Position numbers and translations under genes: made by a program | Notes under the pieces: model-generated | Told to the model about the DNA's origin: nothing | The model's database searches: none | What the model saw: the letters and a program-made list of their open reading frames with translations, nothing else | Origin: Streptomyces bottropensis ATCC 25435 | GTDB lineage: Bacteria; Actinomycetota; Actinomycetes; Streptomycetales; Streptomycetaceae | Assembly (NCBI RefSeq): GCF_000383595.1 | Contig: NZ_KB911581.1 | Coordinates: 6,345,519-6,409,518, forward strand | Reading direction: 5' to 3' | DNA length: 64,000 nt | Shown: positions 1 to 9,267 of the stretch, in pieces | Numbering within the stretch: the first letter of the stretch is position 1 | Layout: every line of letters starts with the position of its first letter

Positions 1-1
1 C

Positions 2-1243
2 CACTCCCGCATCGACCGCGAGACCCGCACGGCCGAGCGCCGCGTCTCCCGCTTCACCCTCGACCTCACGACGAACAAGCTCGACCTGGCCGGCGAGAAG
101 ACCCTGCTCACGTGGCCGGTGCAGATCCACAGCTGCTGCCACGCGGGCGGCGGGATGACCTGGGACTCCAAGGGCAACCTGTACATCGCCACCGGGGACA
201 ACAACTCCAGCGGGTTCAGCGGTGGTTACTCGGGCAACAACCCCGAACCGAACTACAGGGGCCTCTCGTTCGCCGACGCCCGCCGCACCGCCGGCAACAC
301 CAACAACCTCAACGGCAAGATCCTGCGCATCCACCCGGAGCCCGACGGCACCTACACCCTGCCCGCGGGGAACCTCTTCACCGGCAAGGAGACCGCCGAG
401 GGCGGCGGCAAGACCCGCGGTGAGATCTATGTGATGGGCGTCAGGAACCCCGCGCGGATCTTCGTCGACCGGCAGACGGACGTCCTCTACGCCGGCTGGG
501 TCGGCCCGGACGCCGGCGCGCCCTCGACGACCTGGGGCCCGGCGAAGTACGACACCTTCGCCGCCATCACGGAGGCCGGCAACCGGGGCTGGCCGTACTG
601 CATGGGCAACAAGCAGCCCTACCGGGACCGTAGTCTGCCGGACCCGTCCAAGCCGCTGGGCTGGTACGACTGCGACCACCCGAAGAACGAGTCCCCGAAC
701 AACGACGGGCTCGTGAACCTGCCCCCGGTGACCGGCAACAACATCTGGTACTCGCCGCAGGGAGGCGCCCCCGACTTCCCCCGGGACGCCGGCGGCCTGC
801 CCTCGTACAAGAACGAGGAGGCGACGTACCTGCTGCCGTGGCTCAAGGGCGGCGGCCAGGCCACGATGAACGGACCGGTCTACCGGTACTCCGCTTCCGG
901 TGACAACTCGGCGCGCTGGCCCGCCTACTGGGACGGCAAGTGGTTCGTCGGCGACTTCTACGACGCCGACCAGCCGCGCCACGCGGTGGTCATGGACCCG
1001 AAGAACCAGGGCAGCGGCGGACTCCCGGTCCACGCGGAGTCGCTGAAGAAGATCGTGCCCGTCGGGGCCGAAGGCATCAGGAACCTCATGGACTGGAAGT
1101 TCGGACCGGACGGCGCGCTGTACGTCCTCGACTACGGACGCGGGTTCTTCACCTCGGACGCCAAGTCGGCGCTGTGGCGCATCACCTACACGGGCGGCGG
1201 TCCGACGCCCGCGGCCGACGAACTGGCGAGGAAGGCGGAGTGA
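2..1243 (+). CDS. PQQ-dependent sugar dehydrogenase-type beta-propeller protein (5' partial)
   Basis: The frame is already open at the left window edge and continues for 413 codons to TGA at 1241, so the N-terminus lies outside. The visible part looks like the beta-propeller of soluble glucose/sorbosone dehydrogenases: an early HSCCHAGGGMTWD stretch, the blade motif GVRNPARIF, and a closing LDYGRGFF strand followed by ALWRI. Streptomycetes often place this fold downstream of a ThuA domain in one large secreted protein; that part cannot be seen here. The stop overlaps the next start (TGATG), so the two are probably translationally coupled. The DUF1080 domain of the neighbour (3-keto-disaccharide hydrolase family) fits joint work on oxidised sugars, which is inference. 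The substrate is unknown. Confidence 0.8.
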   Translation, partial: HSRIDRETRTAERRVSRFTLDLTTNKLDLAGEKTLLTWPVQIHSCCHAGGGMTWDSKGNLYIATGDNNSSGFSGGYSGNNPEPNYRGLSFADARRTAGNTNNLNGKILRIHPEPDGTYTLPAGNLFTGKETAEGGGKTRGEIYVMGVRNPARIFVDRQTDVLYAGWVGPDAGAPSTTWGPAKYDTFAAITEAGNRGWPYCMGNKQPYRDRSLPDPSKPLGWYDCDHPKNESPNNDGLVNLPPVTGNNIWYSPQGGAPDFPRDAGGLPSYKNEEATYLLPWLKGGGQATMNGPVYRYSASGDNSARWPAYWDGKWFVGDFYDADQPRHAVVMDPKNQGSGGLPVHAESLKKIVPVGAEGIRNLMDWKFGPDGALYVLDYGRGFFTSDAKSALWRITYTGGGPTPAADELARKAE

Positions 1244-3450
1244 TGCGGGCTAGACACGTGTGGGCGGCCCTGCTGGCGGCCCTGCTGATGGTGCTCGGGC
1301 TCACCTCGACGCCCGCGTCCGGCCGCGCGGGGCAGGCACCGGCTCCGGACGCGGCCGTCCAGGTGCTGACCTGGACCGCCGGTGACGACATCACCAAGTA
1401 CCTGACCGTCCCGCAGACCGCGGTGGCGGGCCCCACCACCATCGTCTTCGAGAACAGCAGGGCGACCGGCAACACCATGGGGATGCCGCACACCCTGACG
1501 TTCGACGTCTCCGACCCGGAGTACAACAACGACGTCCCGCTCAACATCCTGGCCAACCCCGGCGACGACCAGGGTGGCCGGCACACCACCGAGGTCACGC
1601 TCACCCCCGGCCGCTACCGGTACTACTGCACGATCCCCGGGCACGGGCAGATGCAGGGCATCCTCGTGGTGACGGAGGGCACCGGCGAGGACACCACCGC
1701 GCCTCAGACATCGGCCGAGGTCGCCGGGACGCGCAACGCGCAGGGCGCGTACGTCGGTTCGGCGTCGGTGACGGTGAGGGCGACCGACACGGGCGGCTCC
1801 GGGGTCGAGCGGGTCGAGTACGCGGTCGGCGACGACGGCGCCTGGCTGCCGTACACCACGCCCGTGGTGATCGACCGGGTCGGCACGCACAAGGTCCGCT
1901 ACCGCGCGATCGACAAGGCGGGCAACACGGCGGCCGAGAAGAACGTCGGGTTCACGGTCGTGGCACCGCCGACGGACGACACGACCGCGCCGGAGACCTC
2001 GGCGACGGTGGCCGGCGAGAAGAACCCGCAGGGCGACTACGTGTCCATGGCGACCGTCACCGTCACCGCCTCGGACACCGGATCGGGCGTCAACACCATC
2101 GAGTACGCGCTCGGCGACTCGGGGGCCTGGCAGCCGTACTCCGCCCCCGTGATGGTGCACGAGGCCGGCACGCACAAGGTGCGGTACCGGGCCACGGACA
2201 GGGCGGGCAACGTCGCGGCCGAGAAGAACGTCTCCTTCACCGTCGTCGCCCCGCCCGCCGCCGACACCACTCCCCCGGTGACGGGCGTGACCGTCGAGGG
2301 TGAACGGAACTCCGCCGGCGCGTACCTCAGGAGCGCGAAGGTCACCGTCAGCGCGACCGACCACGGCGGTTCGGGTGTCGCCGCGGTCGAGTACGCGCTG
2401 GACGGCGGCCCCTATCTCGCCTACGCCGCGCCCGTGGTGGTCGACCGGGCGGGCACCCACACGGTGACCTACCGGGCGAGCGACAAGGCGGGCAACACGG
2501 CCGCCGCGCGGTCGGTGAGCTTCACCGTCGTCGCGGGCGGCGGGGTTCCGGCCCCCAACTGCGCCGAGTACGACGAGCGCTCGACGGTCTTCGTGGGCAC
2601 GGTCGACTCGGGTGTGCCGAACCGGGTGACCGACAACCGGTGCCGCATCAACGAGCTGATCGAGGACGAGAAGGAGTGGACGTCCCACGCCCTGTTCCTG
2701 AAGCACGTGGACACCGTCCTCGACAAGTTGTTCAGGGGCGGGGTCGTCGACCTGCGCGAACACACCGCCGTGCGGGAGGCGGCGGCGGAGTCCGGCATCG
2801 GCAAACCCGGCCAGACCGAGGGCTACCGCACGATCCTCGACGGCACGGCCGAGTCGTTCGCCAGGTGGCAGCAGGTGGGCGGCGGTTCGTTCGAGCGGAA
2901 CGCCGACGGCTCCATCACCTCCGGCACCACGAAGGCCGGGCTCGGCATGCTGTGGTTCCCCGAGCGGAAGTACGGCGACTTCTCGCTGCGCCTGCAGTGG
3001 CGCGACGACGCCCCCGGCACGGGCAACGCCAACTCCGGTGTGTTCGTCCGCTTCCCCGGGGTCCACGACCACCCGGAGGAGTCACGGCCGGAGTGGGTGG
3101 CCATCAAGTACGGCCATGAGGTGCAGGTCTTCGACCGGCCCGACGGCGACATGTACAAGACCGGGTCGGTCTACGGCTTCGACCGGGTGGGGCTCGCCGG
3201 CGCGGGCGTCACCCAGAAGGGCACCTGGAACGACTACGAGATCCGCGTGGTCGACCAGCACTACTCGGTCTTCCGCAACGGCGTCCTGATCAACGAGTTC
3301 GACAACACCGGCGGCCAGGACTTCGCCCCGCCCCGCGCGGACGACCCGGGCACCGACGGGCGCCGGTTCGCCTCCGGCTACCTCGGCCTCCAGGTGCACG
3401 GCACGACGGACGTCGTCTCCTACCGCGACGTCAGGATCAAGGAACTGTAG
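1243..3450 (+). CDS. Secreted cupredoxin / three Ig-like repeats / DUF1080 multidomain protein
   Basis: 735 residues, starting with the ATG that overlaps the upstream stop. A Sec signal peptide covers about residues 1-35. Residues about 38-146 form a plastocyanin-like domain with H83 and a C129, H134, M137 cluster (CTIPGHGQM), the usual type 1 copper ligands. Three near-identical OmpL47-type Ig-like repeats follow (about 150-240, 248-335, 340-430), each with VEYA, GTHKVRYRA or GTHTVTYRA, and DKAGN or DRAGN. A linker and a C-terminal DUF1080 domain (about 530-735) of the 3-keto-disaccharide hydrolase/LamG-like fold close the protein. Family knowledge suggests an extracellular sugar-acting protein with a redox-active copper domain, perhaps an electron acceptor for the upstream dehydrogenase. 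The domains are clear; the role is inferred. Confidence 0.82.
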   Translation: MRARHVWAALLAALLMVLGLTSTPASGRAGQAPAPDAAVQVLTWTAGDDITKYLTVPQTAVAGPTTIVFENSRATGNTMGMPHTLTFDVSDPEYNNDVPLNILANPGDDQGGRHTTEVTLTPGRYRYYCTIPGHGQMQGILVVTEGTGEDTTAPQTSAEVAGTRNAQGAYVGSASVTVRATDTGGSGVERVEYAVGDDGAWLPYTTPVVIDRVGTHKVRYRAIDKAGNTAAEKNVGFTVVAPPTDDTTAPETSATVAGEKNPQGDYVSMATVTVTASDTGSGVNTIEYALGDSGAWQPYSAPVMVHEAGTHKVRYRATDRAGNVAAEKNVSFTVVAPPAADTTPPVTGVTVEGERNSAGAYLRSAKVTVSATDHGGSGVAAVEYALDGGPYLAYAAPVVVDRAGTHTVTYRASDKAGNTAAARSVSFTVVAGGGVPAPNCAEYDERSTVFVGTVDSGVPNRVTDNRCRINELIEDEKEWTSHALFLKHVDTVLDKLFRGGVVDLREHTAVREAAAESGIGKPGQTEGYRTILDGTAESFARWQQVGGGSFERNADGSITSGTTKAGLGMLWFPERKYGDFSLRLQWRDDAPGTGNANSGVFVRFPGVHDHPEESRPEWVAIKYGHEVQVFDRPDGDMYKTGSVYGFDRVGLAGAGVTQKGTWNDYEIRVVDQHYSVFRNGVLINEFDNTGGQDFAPPRADDPGTDGRRFASGYLGLQVHGTTDVVSYRDVRIKEL

Positions 3451-3480
3451 GGACGCCCGGGACCACTCCGGCCCGGCCCG

Positions 3481-3503
3481 TTGTCAGTGGCGTACGGCAA
3501 GCT
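3481..3503 (+). promoter_or_regulatory. DNA-damage (PafBC / RecA-independent) type promoter motif
   Basis: TTGTCAGTG at 3481-3489, eight bases, then CAAGCT at 3498-3503. This matches the actinobacterial RecA-independent damage promoter TTGTCRGTG-N8-TANNNT except for the first base of the -10. It sits about 48 bases before the HEAT-repeat gene. A 13-bp inverted repeat (CAGTGGCGTACGG, 3485-3497 and 3518-3530) overlaps it. The same motif with identical spacing recurs at 36567. Confidence 0.55.
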
Positions 3504-3550
3504 GTGATCAGTGGCCGCCGTACGCCACTGCTGTGCGACGGGGAGGCTTG

Positions 3551-5689
3551 GTGCTCACGGGGATCGACGACGTCGACTGGGCGTCGCTGGGGCATGCGTA
3601 CACCGATTCGGCGACGGACGTACCGGACCTGCTGCGGGGCCTGGCGTCGGACGACCCCGCCGAGCGGGACATCGCGCTGGACGGCATGTACGGCGCGGTG
3701 CACCACCAGGGGGACGTCTACGGCAGCACCGTGGCGTGCGTCCCGTTCCTGTTCGAACTGGCCGCGTGGGAGGGACTCGCCGACCGCGCCGCGATCGTGT
3801 ATCTGCTGTGCAGCATCGGGGGCGAGGAGAAACCCGATCCGGAGGAGATAGGCGGTCTCTTCGAGGACGAGGAGGAGGACGCGGCGTACGTCCAGCCGTA
3901 CCTGGACGCCTGGGAGGGGGTCCGGGCGCGTGCGGACGCCTTCCACGGGCTGCTGGCCGACCCGGACGCGGAGGTGCGCGCGGCGGCCGCCGAGGCGCTG
4001 GCCCAGCTGCACCCCGATCCGGTGCGGGCCTTCGCCTCGCTGAGCGCGCGACTGCCCCACGAGCCGCATCCGGAGGCACAGCGGGCTCTGGTGGACGCGG
4101 TCGGGGAGCTGGCCGTCAGGCACGGGGAGCGCCTGGCGGAGGAGGCGGGGCCCGTGTTGGAGGCGGTGGCGCAGTCGACCGACCGCGTCCCCGACGCACG
4201 GCTGAGCGCTCTGGATCACCTGGCGCGCAGCGCCCCGGACCGGCTGCCCGAGAACACCGCCGAGATCGCCATCGAGGTGATGCGGCACGCCCACGAGCGG
4301 AAGGCGGCCGCCGCCGGGACGGTCCGGCCCCCGGACGAGCGCCCCCGGACGGACACCCTGGTGTCGCATCTGCGCGAGCTGGAGGCCACGCGTCGCACGG
4401 AGGCCGACCACGACGACGAGACCCCCGACATCCTGCGGAGGCTCCATCGCGGTCTCAAGGACCGGACCGACATACGGTTCCCGCTGCTGCTGGACCAGCT
4501 CGGCAGCCCGGACCGGGAGCAGCGCATGCGGGCCGTCGCCATGTGCGGAGAGGTGCTGCGGGGGTGGCGGGCCCCGGACGACGAACCGGTCATCGCGCTC
4601 GCCCGGCAGCTTCGCGAGCCCGAACTCGCGCTGTGCCGGGCCGCGCTCGGGCAACTGCGCACGCTCGCTCCGATCAGCCGTGTCGTGACCGACGACGTGG
4701 TGGACTTCCTCACGGAGTTCGCGGAGCGCCGCAGAGGCGACGAGAACGGTCTGTCCTGGGACGACATGGCGTTCGGCAGGGCCATCGACCTGCTCGCGCT
4801 CCAGGGCGACGAGCGCGTGGCGAACGCGGTGCGGTCCGTGGTGGGCCGGCTCCCCGAGCTGCCCCCGCATCTCGAACGGTGGCTCGGGGCTTTCGACCGC
4901 GAGACCGCCGCCGAGCTGGGCCCCGTGCTGCACGAACGGCTCACCGCGCTCGGACCGGACGACCGGAGCACCGACGGGGACCGGCTCGTCGGCGCCCTGG
5001 GCCTGATCGCCCACGCCGAGTCGCTGGACCTGCTCGTCGATCGGCTCCGCGCGGGCGGGGACAGCCGGACGACCCGGTGGTGCGTGCTGCGGGCCCTGTC
5101 CCGGTACGGCGAGGCGGCGGCCGAAGCGGCGCCGCTGCTGCGGGAGTTGACCCATGGCGCCGGGTCCCCCGACACCCGTCTGGCGGCGGCCCATGCCCTG
5201 TGGGCGACGACAGGGGACACCGCGACGACACTGCCGGCCCTGCGGACCGGTCTGGAGTCCGACGACGCCTCCAGTCGTGACATCGCCCTGCGGCTGCTCG
5301 GCACCCTGGGTCCGGCGGCGGCGCCCCTGAGCGACCTCCTGCGCGCGACGCAGGGGACCGCACGTGCGGCGGTCACCCTCTGGCAGGTGACGGGCGACAT
5401 CGACGCGGCGCTGCCCCGCCTCCTCCACCACTGGACCGCCGACCCGGGGTCCCGGCCGTCCCTGGCCGCCTGTCTCACCGGGATGGGCGCCGCCGCGGCA
5501 CCGGCGCTCCCCCTGCTCCGGGCGGAGCTGGCGTCACCACGCCGCCATCACCACGACGGGTCGGCCGATCCACGCCAGGACATCACCGCCGACGAGGAGC
5601 TGCTGCGGGACTGCCGTCGGACGGTGGCCGCCCTGGAGCGCGACGCGGAGACCGACCCGGAGACCGACGCGGGGCGGAGCACCGGGTGA
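3551..5689 (+). CDS. HEAT-repeat protein
   Basis: About 712 residues from GTG 3551, chosen because GGGAGG lies just upstream; GTG 3533 is an in-frame alternative. The protein is made almost entirely of short alpha-helical HEAT/PBS-lyase-like repeats, for example LLADPDAEVRAAAAEALAQL and LLDQLGSPDREQRMRAVAMC. There is no signal peptide or membrane segment, so it is probably a cytosolic scaffold for protein or nucleic-acid contacts. Related streptomycete proteins have no assigned function. A TTGTCAGTG-N8-CAAGCT motif upstream and the neighbouring LigD-type polymerase and ligase hint at a link to DNA-damage responses. That link is inference from context only. Confidence 0.8.
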   Translation: MLTGIDDVDWASLGHAYTDSATDVPDLLRGLASDDPAERDIALDGMYGAVHHQGDVYGSTVACVPFLFELAAWEGLADRAAIVYLLCSIGGEEKPDPEEIGGLFEDEEEDAAYVQPYLDAWEGVRARADAFHGLLADPDAEVRAAAAEALAQLHPDPVRAFASLSARLPHEPHPEAQRALVDAVGELAVRHGERLAEEAGPVLEAVAQSTDRVPDARLSALDHLARSAPDRLPENTAEIAIEVMRHAHERKAAAAGTVRPPDERPRTDTLVSHLRELEATRRTEADHDDETPDILRRLHRGLKDRTDIRFPLLLDQLGSPDREQRMRAVAMCGEVLRGWRAPDDEPVIALARQLREPELALCRAALGQLRTLAPISRVVTDDVVDFLTEFAERRRGDENGLSWDDMAFGRAIDLLALQGDERVANAVRSVVGRLPELPPHLERWLGAFDRETAAELGPVLHERLTALGPDDRSTDGDRLVGALGLIAHAESLDLLVDRLRAGGDSRTTRWCVLRALSRYGEAAAEAAPLLRELTHGAGSPDTRLAAAHALWATTGDTATTLPALRTGLESDDASSRDIALRLLGTLGPAAAPLSDLLRATQGTARAAVTLWQVTGDIDAALPRLLHHWTADPGSRPSLAACLTGMGAAAAPALPLLRAELASPRRHHHDGSADPRQDITADEELLRDCRRTVAALERDAETDPETDAGRSTG

Positions 5690-5725
5690 CCGACCGGGTG
5701 CGGCGGCAACGACCCCGTCCGCGTC

Positions 5726-6736
5726 TCACGCCTTCCTGGCCCTGCTCGGCTGCACCCGCTTCGGCTCGCCCGGCATCTTCGGGTACTCCGGCGGATACGG
5801 CAGATCCCCGAGCCCGTGGTCGTGTTCGTCCCGCGCCGCCAGCTCCAGCAGCGCTTCCAGGGAGAAGGCGTGCTCGTCCATGTCGGCGTGGACATCGCCG
5901 ACCTCCGCGAAGCGCGCCGGCATCGTCCCCAGGTCGAAGTCGCGGGGCACGGCGACGCCGACCTCGTCCCAGGTGAGGGGTGCGGAGACGGGCGCGTGCG
6001 GGTGGGGGCGTACGGAGTAGGCGGAGGCGATGGTGCGGTCGCGGGCGGTCTGGTTGTAGTCGACGAAGATCTTCGCGCCGCGTTCCTCCTTCCACCAGGC
6101 CGTGGTCACCTGTTCCGGCATCCGGCGCTCCAGTTCGCGGGCCACGGCGATGGCCGACCGGCGCACCTGGGTGAACGTCCAGTCGGGCCGGATCGGCACG
6201 AAGACGTGCAGGCCGCGGCCGCCGGAGGTCTTGGGCCAGCCGCGCAGCCCGCCGTACTCGTGCAGGACCTCGCGCAGTTCGTGCGCGGCGCGTACCGCGT
6301 CCGCGTAGTCGGTGCCGGGCTGGGGGTCGAGGTCGATACGGAGTTCGTCGGGGCGGTCGACGTCGTCGCGGCGGACCGGCCACGGGTGGAAGGTGAGCGT
6401 GCCGAACTGCGCGGCCCACACGACGGCGGCGACCTCGGTGGGGCACATCTCGTCGGCACTGCGGCCGCTGGGGAAGGTGATGTGGGCGGTGGGGATCCAG
6501 TCGGGCATGTTCTTGGGAGCCCGCTTCTGGAAGAAGTTCTCGCCCGTCACCCCCTCCGGGTAGCGCTCCAGCGTGGTGGGCCGGTCGCGCAGGGCCCGCA
6601 GGATGCCGGGTCCCACGGCGATGTAGTAGCGCGCGAGGTCCAGCTTGGTGAAGCCGCGCTCCGGGAAGAAGATCTTCCCCGGGCTGGACAGCCGTACCGT
6701 CCGCCCCGCCGCCTCCAGCTCCACCGCTTCGCCCAT
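5726..6736 (-). CDS. LigD-type polymerase/primase domain protein
   Basis: 336 residues from ATG 6736. It is a stand-alone polymerase domain of the archaeo-eukaryotic primase family found in LigD: an early SSPGKIFFPERGFTK motif, GENFFQKRAPKN, the metal-binding acidic pair in LRIDLDP, the SGGRGLHVFVPI motif, and VDYNQ near the end of the core. No ligase or phosphoesterase domain is fused to it; the ligase is encoded by the divergent gene 87 bp away. The split arrangement is known in Streptomyces. The enzyme is expected to extend DNA or RNA ends during end joining or break repair. No Ku gene is present in this window. It converges on the HEAT-repeat gene. Confidence 0.9.
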   Translation of the reverse strand: MGEAVELEAAGRTVRLSSPGKIFFPERGFTKLDLARYYIAVGPGILRALRDRPTTLERYPEGVTGENFFQKRAPKNMPDWIPTAHITFPSGRSADEMCPTEVAAVVWAAQFGTLTFHPWPVRRDDVDRPDELRIDLDPQPGTDYADAVRAAHELREVLHEYGGLRGWPKTSGGRGLHVFVPIRPDWTFTQVRRSAIAVARELERRMPEQVTTAWWKEERGAKIFVDYNQTARDRTIASAYSVRPHPHAPVSAPLTWDEVGVAVPRDFDLGTMPARFAEVGDVHADMDEHAFSLEALLELAARDEHDHGLGDLPYPPEYPKMPGEPKRVQPSRARKA

Positions 6737-6823
6737 GCGAGCCACGGTAGGCGGAACGGAAGAAAGCCGCATACCGGGTGCATCCGCCGCGCGACACCCG
6801 CACCGCGGTCGCAGAATCGGAGC

Positions 6824-7900
6824 ATGGATCTTCCGGTGATGCCGCCCGTGAAACCGATGCTCGCCAAGTCCGTGGCGACGGTCCCGCCGGACATGCACTA
6901 CGAGGCGAAGTGGGACGGGTTCCGGGCGATCGTGTTCCGTGACGGGGCCGAGGTAGAGATCGGCAGTCGCACGGGGAAGACGCTGACCAGGTATTTTCCC
7001 GAGCTGGTGGAGGCCCTGCGGGAGCGGCTGCCGGAGCGCTGTGTGATGGACGGCGAGGTCGTGATCGTGCGGGGCGGGCGGCTGGACTTCGACGCCCTGA
7101 CCGAGCGCATCCACCCCGCCGCCTCGCGCGTGAAGATGCTGGCGGAGACGACGCCGGCCTCCTTCGTGGCCTTCGACCTGCTCGCCCTGAACGACGAGTC
7201 GCTGCTCGACGTGCCGCTCACCGACCGCCGCGCGCTGCTGGAGCTGGCCCTGTCCCGTGCGACGGCCCCGGTCCATGTGGCTCCGGCGACCACGGATCGC
7301 GAGCTGGCCGAGCAGTGGTTCGAGCAGTACGAGGGGGCGGGCCTGGACGGGGTGATCGCCAAGCCGCTCGATCTGCGCTACCGGCAGGACGAGCGGGCGA
7401 TGTTCAAGATCAAGCACGAGCGGACGGCGGACGTGGTGGTCGCGGGCTACCGCTTCCACAAAAGCGGGCCGGTGGTCGGCTCCCTGCTCCTGGGCCTCCA
7501 CGACGACGACGGCGCCCTCCAGCACATCGGCGTCTGCGCGGCCTTTCCCATGAAGCGGCGCGCGGAGCTGGTGGACGAACTGGAACCGTGGCGCCTGGAG
7601 GATGTCCGTGAGCACCCCTGGGCCGCCTGGTCCGAGGAGGCCGCGCACGAGACGGCCCGGCTGCCGGGGGCCCCGAGCCGATGGTCGGCGAAGAAGGACT
7701 TCTCCTGGGTACCGCTGCGGCCCGAGCGGGTGGCCGAGGTCGCCTACGACCACATGGAGAACGGCGTCCGCTTCCGCCACACGGCCCGCTTCCGCCGCTG
7801 GCGCCCGGACCGCACGGCGCAGAGCTGCACGTACGGGCAGCTGGAGGAGCCGGTCACCTACGACCTGGCGGAGATCCTCGGCCCCGGCACCGGGCCCTGA
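6824..7900 (+). CDS. ATP-dependent DNA ligase
   Basis: 358 residues from ATG 6824. Adenylation domain at about 5-200 with the nucleotidyl-lysine motif EAKWDGFRA (K29), the GSRTGK and DGEVV motifs, and GVIAKPLDLRY; an OB-fold domain follows (about 210-350). The length matches short LigD-ligase or LigC-type enzymes without nuclease or polymerase domains. It seals nicks with ATP and most likely works with the divergently encoded LigD-type polymerase. The 87-bp spacer between the two probably holds both promoters, but I see no clear hexamers there. It is followed by a convergent alcohol dehydrogenase after 46 bp. Confidence 0.92.
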   Translation: MDLPVMPPVKPMLAKSVATVPPDMHYEAKWDGFRAIVFRDGAEVEIGSRTGKTLTRYFPELVEALRERLPERCVMDGEVVIVRGGRLDFDALTERIHPAASRVKMLAETTPASFVAFDLLALNDESLLDVPLTDRRALLELALSRATAPVHVAPATTDRELAEQWFEQYEGAGLDGVIAKPLDLRYRQDERAMFKIKHERTADVVVAGYRFHKSGPVVGSLLLGLHDDDGALQHIGVCAAFPMKRRAELVDELEPWRLEDVREHPWAAWSEEAAHETARLPGAPSRWSAKKDFSWVPLRPERVAEVAYDHMENGVRFRHTARFRRWRPDRTAQSCTYGQLEEPVTYDLAEILGPGTGP

Positions 7901-7946
7901 CGGGCGGCCGCGGCGCCGGGCGCGTCGCGGGCGGGGACGGCCCGTA

Positions 7947-9137
7947 TCAGGGCTCCATCACGACCTTGATCGCCCCGTCCTCCTTGCGCTGGAACATCTC
8001 GTACGCGTGCGGTGCGTCGCTCAGCGGCACCCGGTGGGTGGCGAAGTCGTCGACGCCCAGGGGGTCGCCGTCCGTGAGGAGGGGCAGGATGTCGTCGGTC
8101 CAGGTGCGGACGTTCGCCTGGCCCATGCGCAGCCGGATCTGCTTGTCGAACATGGTGAGCAGCGGCAGCGGGTCGACCTTGCCGCCGTAGACGCCGGAGA
8201 GGGAGATGGTGCCGCCGCGTCGTACGAGGTGGATGGCCGTGTAGAGGGCGGCCAGCCGGTCCACGCTGAAGTGCTCGGCGACGCGCGCGCCGAGCGCGCG
8301 GGGGAGGTGTCCGGCCGTGTTCTGGACGAGCCGGGCCGCCGCGCTGCCGTGGGCCTCGGTGCCGACGGCGTCGATCACCGAGTCGGGTCCGCGTCCGGCG
8401 GTCCGGTCCTGGACCGCGCCGACCAGGTCCTTCTCGTTCTCGTAGTCCCGGAGGTCGAACGTCTCGACGCCCCGCTCACGTGCCCGGCGCAGCCGCTCGG
8501 GCACCAGATCGACCCCGAACACCTGCTCGGCACCGCGCTCCAGGGCCACCCGGCAGGCCATGTCCCCGATGGGGCCGAGGCCGAGCACGGCGACGCTGCC
8601 GCCGGGCGGGATGTGCGCGTACTCGACCGCCTGCCAGGCGGTGGGAAGGACGTCGGAGAGATACAGGAACCGGTCGTCGGACGGCCCGTGCGGCACCTTG
8701 ATCGGCCCGAACTGGGCCTGCGGGACGCGCAGGTACTCGGCCTGGGCACCCGGCACGGCACCGTACAGCCGGGTGTATCCGAAGAGGGCCGCACCCATGC
8801 CCTCGCCGCTGCACTGGGTGGTCTCGCACTGGGTGGGGAGTCCGGTGAGACACATCCAGCAGGCACCGCAGGCGATCTGGAACGGCACGACCACCCGGTC
8901 CCCGACCGCCAGGTCGGGCACGCCGGCGCCGACCTCCTCGACGATGCCCATGGGCTCGTGCCCGAGGATGTCGCCCGGCGTCATGAACGGGGTGAGCACC
9001 TCGTACAGGTGCAGGTCGGAGCCGCACAGCCCGGTGGACGTGATCCGGATGATCGCGTCCGTCGGCTCCTGGATCACCGGATCGGGCACGGTCTCCACGC
9101 GTACGTCCCGTTTGCCCTGCCACGTCACTGCCTTCAT
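7947..9137 (-). CDS. Zinc-dependent alcohol dehydrogenase (formaldehyde dehydrogenase-like)
   Basis: 396 residues from ATG 9137. Medium-chain dehydrogenase with GroES-like domain: the catalytic zinc region GLCGSDLHLYE and GHEPMGIVEEVG, the structural zinc loop CGACWMCLTGLPTQC, and a Rossmann domain with VLGLGPIGDMACRVALERGA. The layout with the long insert before the nucleotide fold resembles glutathione-independent formaldehyde/threonine dehydrogenase-like enzymes. The substrate cannot be read from sequence. It is divergent from the DUF3048 lipoprotein gene. One-carbon aldehyde removal would suit a genome that demethylates vanillate, but this is speculation. Confidence 0.88.
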   Translation of the reverse strand: MKAVTWQGKRDVRVETVPDPVIQEPTDAIIRITSTGLCGSDLHLYEVLTPFMTPGDILGHEPMGIVEEVGAGVPDLAVGDRVVVPFQIACGACWMCLTGLPTQCETTQCSGEGMGAALFGYTRLYGAVPGAQAEYLRVPQAQFGPIKVPHGPSDDRFLYLSDVLPTAWQAVEYAHIPPGGSVAVLGLGPIGDMACRVALERGAEQVFGVDLVPERLRRARERGVETFDLRDYENEKDLVGAVQDRTAGRGPDSVIDAVGTEAHGSAAARLVQNTAGHLPRALGARVAEHFSVDRLAALYTAIHLVRRGGTISLSGVYGGKVDPLPLLTMFDKQIRLRMGQANVRTWTDDILPLLTDGDPLGVDDFATHRVPLSDAPHAYEMFQRKEDGAIKVVMEP

Positions 9138-9267
9138 CGCGCCCACACTCCGTTCCCTGCATCGGTCAGCAAGTTCCGCACGGGTACCCGACGCCTCCTC
9201 GCCGAACCAGTCAGAAACGAACCGGTATGGCCATTCATCAACGGATAAGCGCACAATCGAAGACACT

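Noticed and set aside
5816..6823. Open frame extending the DNA ligase upstream across the LigD-type polymerase gene
   Set aside because: It is antisense to the polymerase gene. The ligase has a normal N-terminus at 6824 (MDLPVMPPVKPMLA).
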